A stretch of 64,000 bases of DNA from Orobanche coerulescens (Eukaryota > Streptophyta > Magnoliopsida > Lamiales > Orobanchaceae): positions 3,087,501 through 3,151,500 of the forward strand of contig CM065819.1 of assembly GCA_033398695.1 (NCBI GenBank), read 5' to 3'. Within the stretch, counting starts at the first letter, position 1. Every line of letters begins with the position of its first letter. This document shows, piece by piece, positions 33,508 to 45,538 of the stretch. The translations under genes were made by a program, and so were the position numbers. The notes beneath the pieces were generated by a model. The model was not told the DNA's origin. It did no database searches and was given only the letters and a program-made list of their open reading frames with translations.

Positions 33508-35388
33508 GTGTTTAGGGGAGGACGTGGACGCGGACGCGGTCGTGGATGCGGACGTGGTAATGTGAGACAAGAGGATTCAGCGACTACTGCAGAATTATCG
33601 GCTAGTCGGACCGACTCCCATTCTGGAGGACAACAAGGATCAGCGAATGACAACACAAATCCTAACATGCCGGGAGTGCTTCAACAGGTGGTTGCCCAGA
33701 TAAACCAGTTCGCTCAGGTAGTTGACCACATGCAGACAGCAATGGGACAACAGCATAACGAGGATAACCGGGGAGACAGATGGCTTACCGAGGTGGTCAA
33801 ATTGCACCCGCCAAAATTTGACGGTTCTGCTGAGGCACTTTCTTAGGATCATTGGCTGAAGGAGTTAGAGAAGATATTTGCGGGGATTAACTGTCCCGAG
33901 GACCGGATAGTTCCTATCGCCTAGTATTTTCTGACTGGGGAGGCTTTTGACTGGTGGGAAGCTATTCGACCAGAGAATCATAATGCTGACTGGACGGAAT
34001 TCAAACTAATGATGGAAGCACAATATTGTCCTCGTCCAGTTAGAGAGGCTAAAATCTAAAAGTTTTTCTCGCCGCAGAATTCGGAAGCATCTGTGACAGA
34101 CATAATCAAGACTTTTAATCACCAGCTAACCTGTGTGTAGCATTTGGTCCGAACCGAGGCAGAAAAGATTTTTCATTTCGATATGTGGATGAAGCCAGAG
34201 ATTCAGCAGTACATGTCCGGATTCGAGTGTACTACCTTGCGGCAGTATCAGGACAAAGCGCTGGCCTACGACATGAAGGAGGCAGCGGTGGAGAAATCGA
34301 TGGAGGCAAAGAAGCCAAAAGTATCCGGCAACTTTACGGAGAACAAGAGTAGTGGGCCCTGCAAGGGCTAGTCCTCATTTTATTCATCTAAGAAACCTCT
34401 GCATCCTTCTCGAGGTGGCAAGAAGTTCCGGACAGCATCAACGGTCTCAGACGCATCAATGAAATGTTATAATTGTGGTCGAGTAGGGCATATTCGACGT
34501 GATTGCCCCGCATCTGTTGTGACTTGTTTCGATTGTGGGCAGGAAGGGCACCGTGCGGCTTTTTGTGGAGTTGCAACTAGATCTGTTGTTACTCGCACTC
34601 CAGTATCAGTTCCGAAGGAGATGAGTGTGAATCAGACACAACAAAGCAGTTTCCAGCAGCAGCATGTTGGGAAAAGAGAGGCATCCAGTGCTGGGTCCGT
34701 TCCTCCACGCCTGTATGAGATGAGGAAATCTGACGATCAGAACACTGCTGTTGCGTCAGGTACGATTCAGATCCTTTTGCAACCAGTTAGTGTCTTATTC
34801 GATTCAGGAGCTACACATTCTTTCATATCATTGAACTGTGTTAATCGTTTGAAAATATCGTGTTTATTTGATTGTGAGCCTTATGTCGTGGGTTTGCCGA
34901 GCGGAGAGAGAATTGTGGGAACCCTAGAAACTAGAGATTTTCCAGTGTCTATAGGAGGGAGAGATTGGCCATTGAATCTTATTATAGTCGACATCCATGG
35001 TGACGATTTAATTCTCGGAGACGATTGGCTCAACCGTTATGGAGCTATTTTGAATTACCGAAAGAGAGTCATTTCTATCATTATCGATGACGGATCTGAA
35101 CATTTATTCAAAGGATGGAGACCAGGAAGCTCGGGAAAATTGATCAAAGCTATGAAGGTAGTGAAATTACTGAAGCAGGGTTGTCACGGATTGTGGTGCT
35201 ATGCCATGAAGAAAGAAGAAGGAGTAGAGCTCTCATCTACTCCAGTTGTGAGCGAATTCTCAGATGTATTCCCTGACGAACTACCTGGGTTACCTCCACG
35301 GAGAGAAGTAGAGTTTAACATCGAATTAGAGCCTGGAGCCGCTCCTATATCCAGAGCACCATACCGTATGGCGCCAACCGATATGTAT
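33508..35388 (+). pseudogene. Gypsy B Gag-protease, RT start
   Basis: One frame of 627 codons. It has an Arg/Gly-rich N-terminus (GGRGRGRGRGCGRG), the Retrotrans_gag domain (LHPPKFDGSAEALS, FDWWEAIRPENH, EFKLMMEAQYCPRPVREAK) and two CCHC knuckles (CYNCGRVGHIRRDCP, CFDCGQEGHRAAFC). The aspartic protease follows (VLFDSGATHSFIS near 34796, DLILGDDWLNRYGA), then the RT lead-in [18 protein letters not shown]. Stops at 33844, 33922, 34057, 34138 and 34369 are each one C-to-T step from Gln. The usual ATG reads GTG at 33508. Gypsy C splits it after 35388 and the frame resumes at 45539. The leader 33443-33507 lies just upstream. Confidence 0.88.
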
Positions 35389-35616
35389 TGTAATACCCAG
35401 TTGTAATTCAGTAATTATCATTCAGTATTTATCATTCAGTAATTGTCACTCAGTAATTTCACTCATTAATGATCATTTGTCACTCATATTCAATCATTGT
35501 GTACACCGTTCAGAGTAATTGTATCGTGTATCAATCGTCATTCATCATCAATCTAATTGGAGAATCGTGTGGCGTTTACCATCATTGTCATTTCTTAGTG
35601 TACTGTGTGTGAGGAG

Positions 35617-36179
35617 TAGCGCACGCTACGTACTCTTTTTAGCGTGCGCTAATTGAGTAATGGTAGCGCACGCCACCTCTCAACACTAGCGCACGCTAGA
35701 GTAGTTGAGCGATCGTAAGGCACTGCGGCAGCTTGGGATTGTAGGTAGCGCACGCTACGAATGGTAAGTAGCGCGCGCTAGTGATCCGGAGTAGCGCACG
35801 CTATGCAGTCGGTGTAGCGCGCGCTAAGGTCGGATCAGGTTGAGTCCAGTGACTACTGGACTGAATTGAATTTATTCCTAGCACACGCTAGGAGTGGTTT
35901 TCAGCGTACGCGAGCGATGTGGTAGTGCACGCTAATCGTTGGTTGTAGCGCACGCTATCGAGACCAGATCAGAGGACAGAAGGCTTCTGGATTCCAGTAC
36001 TGGGCATCATATAATTCGTTAGCGCACGCTAACAATGGGTATTAACGCACGCTAATGGCATGACCGTAACGCACGCTACAAAAAGGTACGTAGCGCGCGC
36101 TACCGTGTTCGGACAGTGGGTACTGGACTACCCAAATTACCCGTTAGCGCACGCTACGCACAAGATCTAGCGCACGCTA
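35617..36179. repeat. Palindrome array in Gypsy C 5' LTR (~18 copies)
   Basis: About eighteen copies in 563 bp. Most are exactly TAGCGCACGCTA (for example 35617, 35687, 35746, 35792, 35946, 36168). Others are TAGCGCGCGCTA (35769, 35815, 36091) or one-step variants (TAGCACACGCTA, TAACGCACGCTA). Spacing is irregular and spacers are unrelated. This is the best-preserved array in the window. Confidence 0.92.
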
Positions 36180-36191
36180 ACCTGGAATGGC

Positions 36192-36199
36192 TATATATT
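36192..36199 (+). promoter_or_regulatory. TATA box of Gypsy C 5' LTR
   Basis: GGCTATATATTGG, 12 bp after the last palindrome. The 3' LTR keeps it near 43859. Confidence 0.65.
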
Positions 36200-37856
36200 G
36201 GACAGTTAGCCTGAGTTCGTCATTTTATCATCCTTTCTCATTCCCTCATCGGTTTCGGGCGATTTTGGGCATTTTGGAGAGTTCTCTTCGAGCTTCTATC
36301 ATCCATCATCATCTTCAAGTTTTTGAATTGGATTATCATCACTTCGTCATCTCCTTAACATCGAATCGAAGGTATTAATCTCTTGGATCTAGAATTTCGG
36401 ATTTTTGGGTTTTTCCTTCCGATTTCTTCGTGTAAGCTTGGATTATCATTGGATTATGTTATATATGGATTATCTACCTTGGATAAGTATATTCTTACGG
36501 ATTTAATGGTTATTTTCGGAATTATTTCAAGAACCCTTGGGGTTGACTTCGGTTAATTGGGGATTTTCCGATTGATGTAGTTGTAATCTCGAATTGTGGA
36601 TTCCTAATGGATTATTGATATCATTGAAGTGTTTTGTTAGTTCGATACACTCATCTTGGTGTTGGTTTCGATATATTCGGGATTGGATATTTTCGAAGTC
36701 GTGTGGTTGGTTACGTATTCGTTAGAATGCCCCTATGAGTTTGATTATCGTTGTTTTCGACCTTTGGGTTAGTCGTGTTTTGCTGCTTGATTCGTGTATT
36801 GAACGGTTGTTGGTAATTATTGTTATTCAAGGTTGTTCGAGCGACCGGTATTTCACTTAGGACGTTGTTCGTGGACGGACATTCTTCATCGGTATTGAGT
36901 AAGTTAATTCTTACTCGGTTAAAAGGATATTCATTCCTTTTGATGTTGTTCATTCATAATTGTAACTCATTCATCATTGTATTAACCGTATCAAAACTTG
37001 TCATTGTCAATTAATCACCTCAGTCATAAGGAGCGACGGTTCCAATCATTTCATTAAGCTGTCATTCATTTCACCATCATTTAATCTTGGTGAGTCATTA
37101 TTCATTTTCGTTGTCACTTTTGTTATATCGTGGCATTCCGGGTCATACTGGCGTGCCGGTTGGTATGTGTAGGATTTTCATGTCGGGCACATTATAGTCG
37201 TGTGTTGGTTGGTGGCCTCACATTGGACTGTGCACACGAGTTGATGGCTTCGTGAGACTGATTAGGTACAAGACCACACGTGTATTTGATCGATACTCGT
37301 TGGTGGCTTGTGCACGGACACATTTCCATCCCGGACGTAGTGTGGCGCCATTCCTTTGAGCCGTATCATTAGTTGATTCATATAGCATGTTTGATTGCGT
37401 ATGTTTCGGCAGATATTGTATAACCGTGGATAACTCATGATTGTGTATTTTCAACTCTTGAGGATTGTTGTTCGTATGGCGGCCCCGTTGGGGATACTGC
37501 TTTGTGTCATGGAAAGGCTAAAGCACGGGGAGAGCACGGTGACGGCGAGGAGTCCCAGTGATACTAGTAGGGGGGCCCAGTCTTTTCAGTCATTTATGTT
37601 TCCTTCATTTATTCCGCTGCAGACATTCCATTTGAATATTCATTTCACTCAGTGTTGTATATTTTATCTCCATATAAAATATACTTGTATTGATATCATC
37701 CCAGGTGTGTTGTATGAAACTCCTTATCGGAGTAATTAATTGTGTAATGTGGTTCGGTACTACATTTACCTGCGTAATTCACTCATTTTCATTAGCCTTT
37801 GGTGGGTCCCGATCGGGGTCCACGGCCGTAATATCCGCCTAGTTTGGGGTGTTACA

Positions 37857-38332
37857 GAGTTGGTATCGGAGCGTGGTTTTGAATACTACCTTCCGAGTCA
37901 TGTCTCATTTGAAATCATCGTCATCGGACTAGTATCATTGGACTTTCGCATCACGTGTGACCTGTGCAAATGCCGAGCCAATCAGACCAAGAACTGTAAG
38001 ATTTCTGATTCCATGGTATAATTTCTGGCAATAATCATTCATTCATAATTCATCAGTTAACAATCCTCATTCATCGTTTTCAATTGTGATTCAGTCGATA
38101 ATGTTAACTCATTAATCACTCAATTCATATCATTACTCAGTTGTTGATCTCGAAGATCATATCATCAATCTTGTTAAAATGTTCAAGATAATCATTTCAG
38201 TAATTTCATCAGATAATCATGTCACGTCAATTAATCATTCATGTAATCGCTCTATTTGAGCGCGTATGCTCATTTTCATCATTTCATAATATAATCATAA
38301 TGTGATACTCATGCGAGATATATAATTATCAT
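37857..38332 (+). other. Gypsy C PBS and leader
   Basis: GAGT, then the primer-binding site TGGTATCGGAGC at 37861-37872, followed by about 460 bp of AT-rich leader with many TCATTC/ATCATT repeats and no gene. Confidence 0.8.
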
Positions 38333-39625
38333 ATGACTTTCCACTTCAGTATGGAAAGGGCTGGCAGAGGACGTGGAGGACGAGGCCGTGGAGCGGGCCG
38401 AATCCCGAGAACTCGTGTGAATACACGTGCGAATGCCAGGAATAATGCTAACTCATCGAGCAGTGACGCTGCCACTCATTCACCTGGACGTGATCATTCG
38501 CTATCAGGGAGTCGAACCCGGGACACAGCTCAGTCAGAGGGTGTTCGAGTTGACCCACTGGCCTTTATGCAGGGCATGATGGCCCAAATGACTCAGATGG
38601 CACAACTAATGGAGGCGATGCATAACTCCACTACTCAAAATCAACAGGCTCCTCCGCCGCCACCTCAGAGGCAAGAGAGGGGTGTAAGCAATATCATTAG
38701 CGATATCTCTCGCCAGCGACCACCTACCTTTGAGGGCTCATCTGAGCCGCCGGATATCGTCCATTGGCTTGAGCATTTCGAGAAATTATTTGCTATGGTG
38801 GATTGCCCTGAAGGGCATAAAGTTTCAGTTGCGGCTTACTATCTTGGTAAGAGCGCTCATTCATGGTGGTTATCGTTGAAGCCCACAGACGGATCATATA
38901 CTTGGGATCAGTTCAAGACTCTCATGATGGAGAGGTACTATCCGGCCCCACTCAGGGAGGCCAAGTTGTCGGAATTACTCACTCCCGACCTTTCGGCGGA
39001 TGATGATGTTCTCGCCATCGCCGAAAAATTTCAGGAACTTCTTCCGTTCGCCTCATCTATCATTCACTCTGAGGCGGACAAGATCAAGTATTTCACAAGA
39101 GGTCAAACCCCGTATGAGACTTCGATTTGCTTAATCATAATTGTACCACTGCCGAGTTCATTGAGAAAGCTCACTTACGAGCTTCAAGCTAAGGAAATTG
39201 CTAAGCAACAACCCTCATCACCGGCAAGAAGTCTAAGAACCGTAATCGATCGGCGGGAGTCGTGCCACTTTCAAGAAACCACGTGCGGGCTCTACCTTTT
39301 CGAGCGTCCTCCGATGACGCCTAAACCGCGGAATCTCGATCACGAGCGGCCGATTCGCCATCACTGTTTCAACTATGAGAGCAGGTCATTTCAAGATCAA
39401 ATGTCCGAAAGCGATCATCACGTGCCACAATCAGGATTGCTGGGCATAGGGCCCGTTTTGCCGAAGGACTCTAAACCCACTCGGCGTCATCTCAGGCCCA
39501 GGACATTCAGCGGTGCAGAATCAGCTACTCGGTCGGCCATTCAAGACGCGGGAGCTAAAGGCGGAGCTAAGAGCTATCGACGGAGCGTCCGGCTCGAGTC
39601 GGCAAGCCCCGAATTTATGAGATGA
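38333..39625 (+). pseudogene. Gypsy C Gag, frameshifted
   Basis: 430 open codons; the likely true start is the second ATG at 38351 (MERAGRGRGGRGRG). It has an Arg/Gly-rich N-terminus, a Gln/Met-rich stretch and a Retrotrans_gag domain (RPPTFEGSSEPPDIVHWLEHFEKLF, then SAHSWWLSLKP and FKTLMMERYYPAPLREAKL). After about residue 257 (39100) the text departs from the family: the expected linker and CCHC knuckle are out of frame, although HHCFN remains visible near 39360. Several single-base indels over 39100-39600 explain this. Protease lies in the next frame from 39622. The indels may be consensus errors, because neighbouring sequence is well preserved. Confidence 0.82.
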
Positions 39626-42600
39626 AGAAGACCGACGATCCAGAGGCCCGGATGATCTCAGGTACACTCGATATTCTATCTCAACCTGTGTGTACCCTTT
39701 TTGATACTGGTGCATCGCATTCATTCATTTCCGAGTCATGTTTGAGTAGACTACGTCTGGGTAGTGCTACTAGTTGTGAGCCTTATGTCATTGGTCTACC
39801 TGATGGTAGACGAATTATCGGAAATCGTGAGATTCAGAATTGTCCGATTCAGCTTCATGGTCGTGTATGGCCAGCGGACCTAATCGTAATAGATTTGCCG
39901 AGGGACGACGTCATCTTGGGTATTGATTGGATGGATCGTCATGATGCCATCATTAGTGTCCGTAAGCGGATAATCACTATCATTTCAGACGATGGGGTCG
40001 AGTGTGTGTTTCAGGGAGGTAATCCCGGCTGTTCTGGTAAGGTCATTAATTTGATGAAAGCAGTAAGATTACTCAATCAGAGATGTGTCGGTTATTGGTG
40101 CTATATGACCAAAACCGAGAAATCATCAGTAATATTGACGGACATTCCGGTAGTGAAGGAATATGCCGATGTTTTTCCAGACGAGTTACCTGGTTTGCCT
40201 CCACAGAGGGATGTGGAATTCACGATTGAGTTGGAGCCTGGTACGTCCCCGATATCGAAGGCACCGTACCGGATGGCCCCGACCGAAATGCAGGAATTAA
40301 AGAACCAACTTGGGGAATTGTTCGAGAAGGGTTATATTCGACCGAGTGCGTCCCCGTGGGGAGCACCAGTGTTATTTGTCAAGAAGAAGGATGGTTCGTT
40401 CCGCTTGTGTATTGATTACCGGGAATTGAACTGGGCGACGATCAAGAATAAGTATCCTTTACCCCGTATTGATGACCTCTTAGATCAACTTCAGGGAGCT
40501 TCAGTATTTTCCAAGATCGACTTAAGATCTGGATATCATCGATTCATGGATTCGAGAGTCTGATATCGCAAGGACGGCGTTCGAACACGCTATGGTCATT
40601 ATGAGTTTGTGGTTATGCCGTTTGGGTTGACTAATGCACCTGCGGTATTCATGGAATTAATGAATCGGGTTTTCATAGACTATCTGGATCAGTTCGTGGT
40701 TGTCTTCATTGATGACATTTTGATTTATTCTCGTGACCGGGAGGAACACGAGTCTCACCTTCATCAAGTCCTCGACGTGTTGAGATGAGAACAACTTTAT
40801 GGGAAGTTTTCCAAATGTGAGTTCTGGATGTCCGAGGTGACGTTTCTCGGACACGTAATTTCATCAGACGGAGTTCGTGTCGATCCTCAGAAGATGGAGG
40901 CTATTCGAGATTGGCTACCTCCGAAGAATGTTAAGGAAATCCGAAGTTTCCTCGGATTAGCGGGTTATTATCGGCGATTTGTGGAGGGATTTTCTAAAAT
41001 CGCTCAACCCATGACGAACCTCTTACGGAAGGATAAGAAATACACGTGGTCCGACGCGTGCCAACGGAGTTTTGAGGAACTCAAGAGCCGGTTAACTTCA
41101 GCACCTGTTCTTTCCTTGCCGCAAGGGACGGAGGGATTTGTGGTCTATAGTGATGCGTCCGGACAGGGTCTCGGATGTGTACTCATGCAGAACGGGAAAG
41201 TTATTGCTTATGCTTCACGACAATTGAGACCTTACGAGGTTAATTATCCAACCCACGACCTGGAGCTAGCAGCAGTGGTGTTCGCATTGAAGATTTGGAG
41301 TCATTATCTTTATGGCGTTACCTGTCAGATATTCACCGATCATAAGAGTTTAAAGTATATATTTACTCAGAAGGAGTTAAATATGCGACAGAGACGGTGG
41401 TTGGAATTAATCAAAGATTATGATATCGAGATCCTTTACCACCCGGGTAAGGCGAACGTTGTCGCCGACGCCTTGAGTCGTAAGTCCGTTCAGGAGCAGA
41501 TGCTTACTCGATTAACAGTTCAGAAGGAACTCCAGCAGGAATTTCTGAGACCCGAGATCGAGGTCTGGTTACAGCGAGTACAAGGGCAACTTTGTATGTT
41601 AGAAATTTCATCGTCACTCGAGGAGGCAATCCAAGAGAATCACAGTTCGGACTCTTCATTGTTGCGCATCCGTGAGGATGTGACTCAGGGGAAAGCCCCT
41701 GGATTTGTGGTCCACGAGGATGGACTTTTGCGGTTTAAGAATCGGTTATGCGTACCGGCGAATGACGAGTTGAAAAACTCGATTTTGAAAGAAGCTCATG
41801 CTACCCCTTATTCTGTTCATCCGGGGTCTAGTAAGATGTATAAGGACTTGAAACAAAATTACTGGTGGAGTAATATGAAGCGAGAAGTCGCAGAATTTGT
41901 TTTGAGATGCTTAACCTGTCAACAAGTTAAGATTGAACATCGGCGGCCGTGGGTATCGAAACCTCTTCCTATTCCCGAATGGAAGTGGGAAGACATTTCT
42001 ATGGATTTCATCACGAGTTTGCCGACGAGTCATCGTGGCATGAATACGATCTGGGTGATCGTGGACCGCTTAACCAAATCGGCTCATTTCCTTGAAATCA
42101 AGGATACGTGGGGTCCCGAGAGACTGGCCCAGTTGTTCATCAAGGAGATAGTGAGATTGCACGGTACTCCTAAAAGTATCGTTTCCGATCGTGACAGACG
42201 ATTTGTGTCTCATTTTTGGAAATTAGTTCATTGTGCTATGGGAACTCAGCTTAATCTCAGTACCGCTTTTCATCCTCAGTCCGACGGACAATCAGAGAGG
42301 ACTATTCAGACCTTAGAGGACATGTTGAGGGCATGCGTCCTCGATTGGAAAGACGATTGGGAAGCCCAACTACCATTGATCGAGTTCACGTATAATAATA
42401 GTTGGCATGCTTCGATTAAGATGGCACCTTACGAGGCCTTGTATGGTCGTCGTTGTCGATCTCCCTTGTGTTGGGATGACCTATCAGAATCAATCGGCAC
42501 CGAGCCCGATATGCTTATAGCCGCCCGTGAGAAGGTAGCTTTGATCAGGAGTCGTTTGTTGACCGCTCAGAGTCGACATAAATCTTATGCAGACAATCGT

Positions 42601-43044
42601 CGTCGACCACTAGAGTTCGAGACGGGTGACCACGTTTTGGTCAAAGTATCCCCGAGTCGAGGTATCTTCCGTTTCGGGAAGAGGGGGAAGTTGAGTCCGA
42701 GATTCATTGGACCGTTTGAGATTCTGGATCGAGTAGGCGAGTTAGCTTACCGATTGGCTTTACCTCCGGCGCTGAGCCGAATTCATAATGTGTTTCACGT
42801 ATCTCAGTTGCGGAAGTATGTTGCCGACCCGAGTCACGTACTTCAGTTCGATGAGATCGATATCGCCGATGATCATTCATATGAGGAACGTCCTATACGA
42901 GTTTTAGAGCGGCGAATCAAACAGTTGAGGAACAAGACGATTCCTTTGGTAAATATTCAGTGGTCTAGACACGGAGTCGAAGAGGCTACTTGGGAAACCG
43001 AGGATAGTATGCGGGAGAGTTATCCCGAATTGTTTGACCCTTAG
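39622..43044 (+). pseudogene. Gypsy C pol (protease-RT-RNase H-integrase)
   Basis: One frame over 1,141 codons apart from a patch at about 40540-40580 and a TGA at 40786. Domains: protease ([29 protein letters not shown]), RT (SRCIDYREL-type text at 40410, [32 protein letters not shown]), RNase H ([28 protein letters not shown]). Integrase has HHCC ([21 protein letters not shown]) and the core ([22 protein letters not shown], [19 protein letters not shown]). The C-terminal tail is [10 protein letters not shown], then [19 protein letters not shown], a chromodomain-like sequence. In the patch CATCGATTCATGG stands where Gypsy B has CATCAGCTAAGG. The 40786 TGA fits CGA to TGA. Confidence 0.9.
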
Positions 43045-43062
43045 TTTCGGGGACGAAACTCT

Positions 43063-43078
43063 TTTAAGGGGGGGTGTA
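43063..43078 (+). other. Gypsy C polypurine tract
   Basis: TTAAGGGGGGGTGTA immediately before the 3' LTR, 20 bp after a GTTTCGGGGACGAAAC inverted repeat that is also found at the end of Gypsy B and Gypsy A pol. Confidence 0.75.
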
Positions 43079-45533
43079 TGTAATACCCGGTTGTAATTCA
43101 GTAATTATCATTCAGTAATTGTCACTCAGTAATTTCACTCATTAATGATCATTTGTCACTCATATTCAATCATTGTGTACACCGTTCAGAGTAATTGTAT
43201 CGTGTATCAATCGTCATTCATCATCAATCTAATTGGAGAATCGTGTGGCGTTTACCATCATTGTCATTTCTTAGTGTACTGTGTGTGAGGAGTAGCGCAC
43301 GCTACGTACTCTTTTTAGCGTGCGCTAATTGAGTAATGGTAGCGCACGCCACCTCTCAACACTAGCGCACGCTAGAGTAGTTGAGCGCGATCCGAAGGCA
43401 CCGGATGCGGTTGGGATTGAGGTAGCGCACGCTACGAATGGTAAGTAGCGCGCTAGTGATCCGAGTAGCGCACGCTATGCGATCGGTGTAGCGCGCGCTA
43501 AGGTCGGATCGAGTTGAGTCCGGTGACTCGGGACTGAATTTATTCCTAGCGCACGCGCTAGGAGTGGTTTCAGCGTGCAAGCGATGTGGTAGCGCACGCT
43601 AATCGTTGGTTGTAGCGCACGCTATCGAGACCAGATCAGAGGACAGAAGGCTTCTGGATTCCAGTACTGGGCATCACATAATTCGTTAGCGCACGCTAAC
43701 AATGGGTATTAACGCACGCTAATGGCATGACCGTAGCGCACGCTACAAAAAGGTATGTAGCGCACGCTACCGTGTTCGGACAGTGGGTACTGGACTACCC
43801 AAATTACCCGTTAGCGCACGCTACGCACAAGAGCTAGCGCACGCTAACCTGGAATGGCTATATATTGGGCCGATTGCTTTGAGTTCGTCATTTTATCATC
43901 CTTTCTCATTCCCTCATCAGTTTCGGGCGATTTTGGGCATTTTGGAGAGTTCTCTTCGAGCTTCTATCATCCATCATCATCTTCAAGTTTTTGAATTGGA
44001 TTATCATCACTTCATCATCTTCTTAACATCGAATCGAAGGTATTAATCTCTTTGATCTAGAATTTCGGATTTTTGGGTTTTTCCTTCCGATTTCTTCGTG
44101 TAAGCTTGGATTATCATTGGATTATGTTAGATATGGATTATCTACCTTGGATAAGTATATTCTTACGGATTTAATGGTTATTTTCGGAATTATTTCAAGA
44201 ACCCTTGGGGTTGACTTCGGTTAATTGGGGATTTTCCGATTGATGTAGTTGTAATCTCGAATTGTGGATTCCTAATGGATTATTGATATCATTGAAGTGT
44301 TTTGTTAGTTCGATACACTCATCTTGGTGTTGGTTTCGATATATTCGGGATTGGATATTTTCGAAGTCGTGTGGTTGGTTACGTATTCGTTAGAATGCCC
44401 CTATGAGTTTGATTATCGTTGTTTTCGACCTTTGGGTTAGTCGTGTTTTGCTGCTTGATTCGTGTATTGAACGGTTGTTGGTAATTATTGTTATTCAAGG
44501 TTGTTCGAGCGACCGGTATTTCACTTAGGACGTTGTTCGTGGACGGACATTCTTCATCGGTATTGAGTAAGTTAATTCTTACTCGGTTAAAAGGATATTC
44601 ATTCCTTTTGATGTTGTTCATTCATAATTGTAACTCATTCATCATTGTATTAACCGTATCAAAACTTGTCATTGTCAATTAATCACCTCAGTCATAAGGA
44701 ACGACGGTTCCAATCATTTCATTAAGCTGTCATTCATTTCACCATCATTTAATCTTGGTGAGTCATTATTCATTTTCGTTGTCACTTTTGTTATATCGTG
44801 GCATTCCGGGTCATACTGGCGTGCCGGTTGGTATGTGTAGGATTTTCATGTCGGGCACATTATAGTCGTGTGTTGGTTGGTGGCCTCACATTGGACTGTG
44901 CACACGAGTTGATGGCTTCGTGAGACTGATTAGGTACAAGACCACACGTGTATTTGATCAATACTCGTTGGTGGCTTGTGCACGGACACATTTCCATCCC
45001 GGACGTAGTGTGGCGCCATTCCTTTGAGCCGTATCATTAGTTGATTCATATAGCATGTTTGATTGCGTATGTTTCGACAGGATATTGTATAACTATGGAT
45101 AACTCATGATTGTGTATTTTCAACTCTTGAGGATTGTTGTTTTGTGTAACTGACCCCGTTGGGGGATACTGTTTTTCAGGTCATGGCAAGGCTAAAGCAC
45201 GGGGAGAGCACGGTGACGGCGAGGAGTCCCAGTGATACTAGTAGGGGGCCCCAGTCTTTTCAGTCATTTATGTTTCCTTCATTTATTCCGCTGCAGACAT
45301 TCCATTTGAATATTCATTTCACTCAGTGTTGTATATTTTATCTCCCTATAAAATATACTTGTATTCAGTATCATCCTGGGTGTGTTGTATGAAACTCCTT
45401 ATCGGAGTAATTAATTGTGTAATGTGGTTCGGTACTACATTTACCCTGCGTAATTCACTCATTTTCATTAGCCTGGTGGGTCCCAGTCGGGGGTCCACGG
45501 CACTGTAATATCCTCCTAGTTTGGGGTGTTACA
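43079..45533 (+). mobile_element. Gypsy C 3' LTR
   Basis: 2455 bp, TGTAATACCCGG to TTGGGGTGTTACA. The palindrome array is at 43293-43846. It differs from the 5' LTR mainly in short clusters within the array and around 45140-45190 and 45480-45510, often as CAG versus CGA. Confidence 0.93.
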
Positions 45534-45538
45534 TGTAT

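Larger units (their letters stand above)
35389..37856 (+). mobile_element. Gypsy C 5' LTR
   Basis: 2468 bp, TGTAATACCCAG to TTGGGGTGTTACA. The palindrome array lies at 35617-36179 and a TATA box at 36192-36199. The repeats that follow the TATA box in other gypsy LTRs are weak here (GGTTGGTATGTG/GTTGGTTGGTGG segments near 37150-37310). The opening 50 bp holds several ATTCAGTAATT units. Confidence 0.93.
35389..45533 (+). mobile_element. Gypsy C element, complete, 10.1 kb
   Basis: LTRs 35389-37856 and 43079-45533, perfect TSD TGTAT (35384-35388, 45534-45538) inside the RT lead-in of Gypsy B. PBS 37861, gag from 38333/38351, pol 39622-43044, PPT just before 43079. Large parts of the two LTRs (for example 36200-37400 versus 43880-45060) look almost identical, so the insertion is recent compared with Gypsy B. 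The chromodomain-like tail and 2.46-kb LTRs fit Tekay/Del. It has one pol stop and short frame-breaking patches and could be nearly intact if these are sequence errors. Confidence 0.93.

Noticed and set aside
35617..36179. The repeated TAGCGCACGCTA units look at first like a CRISPR array.
   Set aside because: The repeats are only 12 bp, palindromic and variable; spacers are irregular in length; there are no cas genes; and the context is a plant LTR promoter.
37857..37872. TGGTATCGGAGC segments as possible tRNA gene pieces.
   Set aside because: They are primer-binding sites directly inside LTR ends. No cloverleaf or other tRNA boxes surround them.
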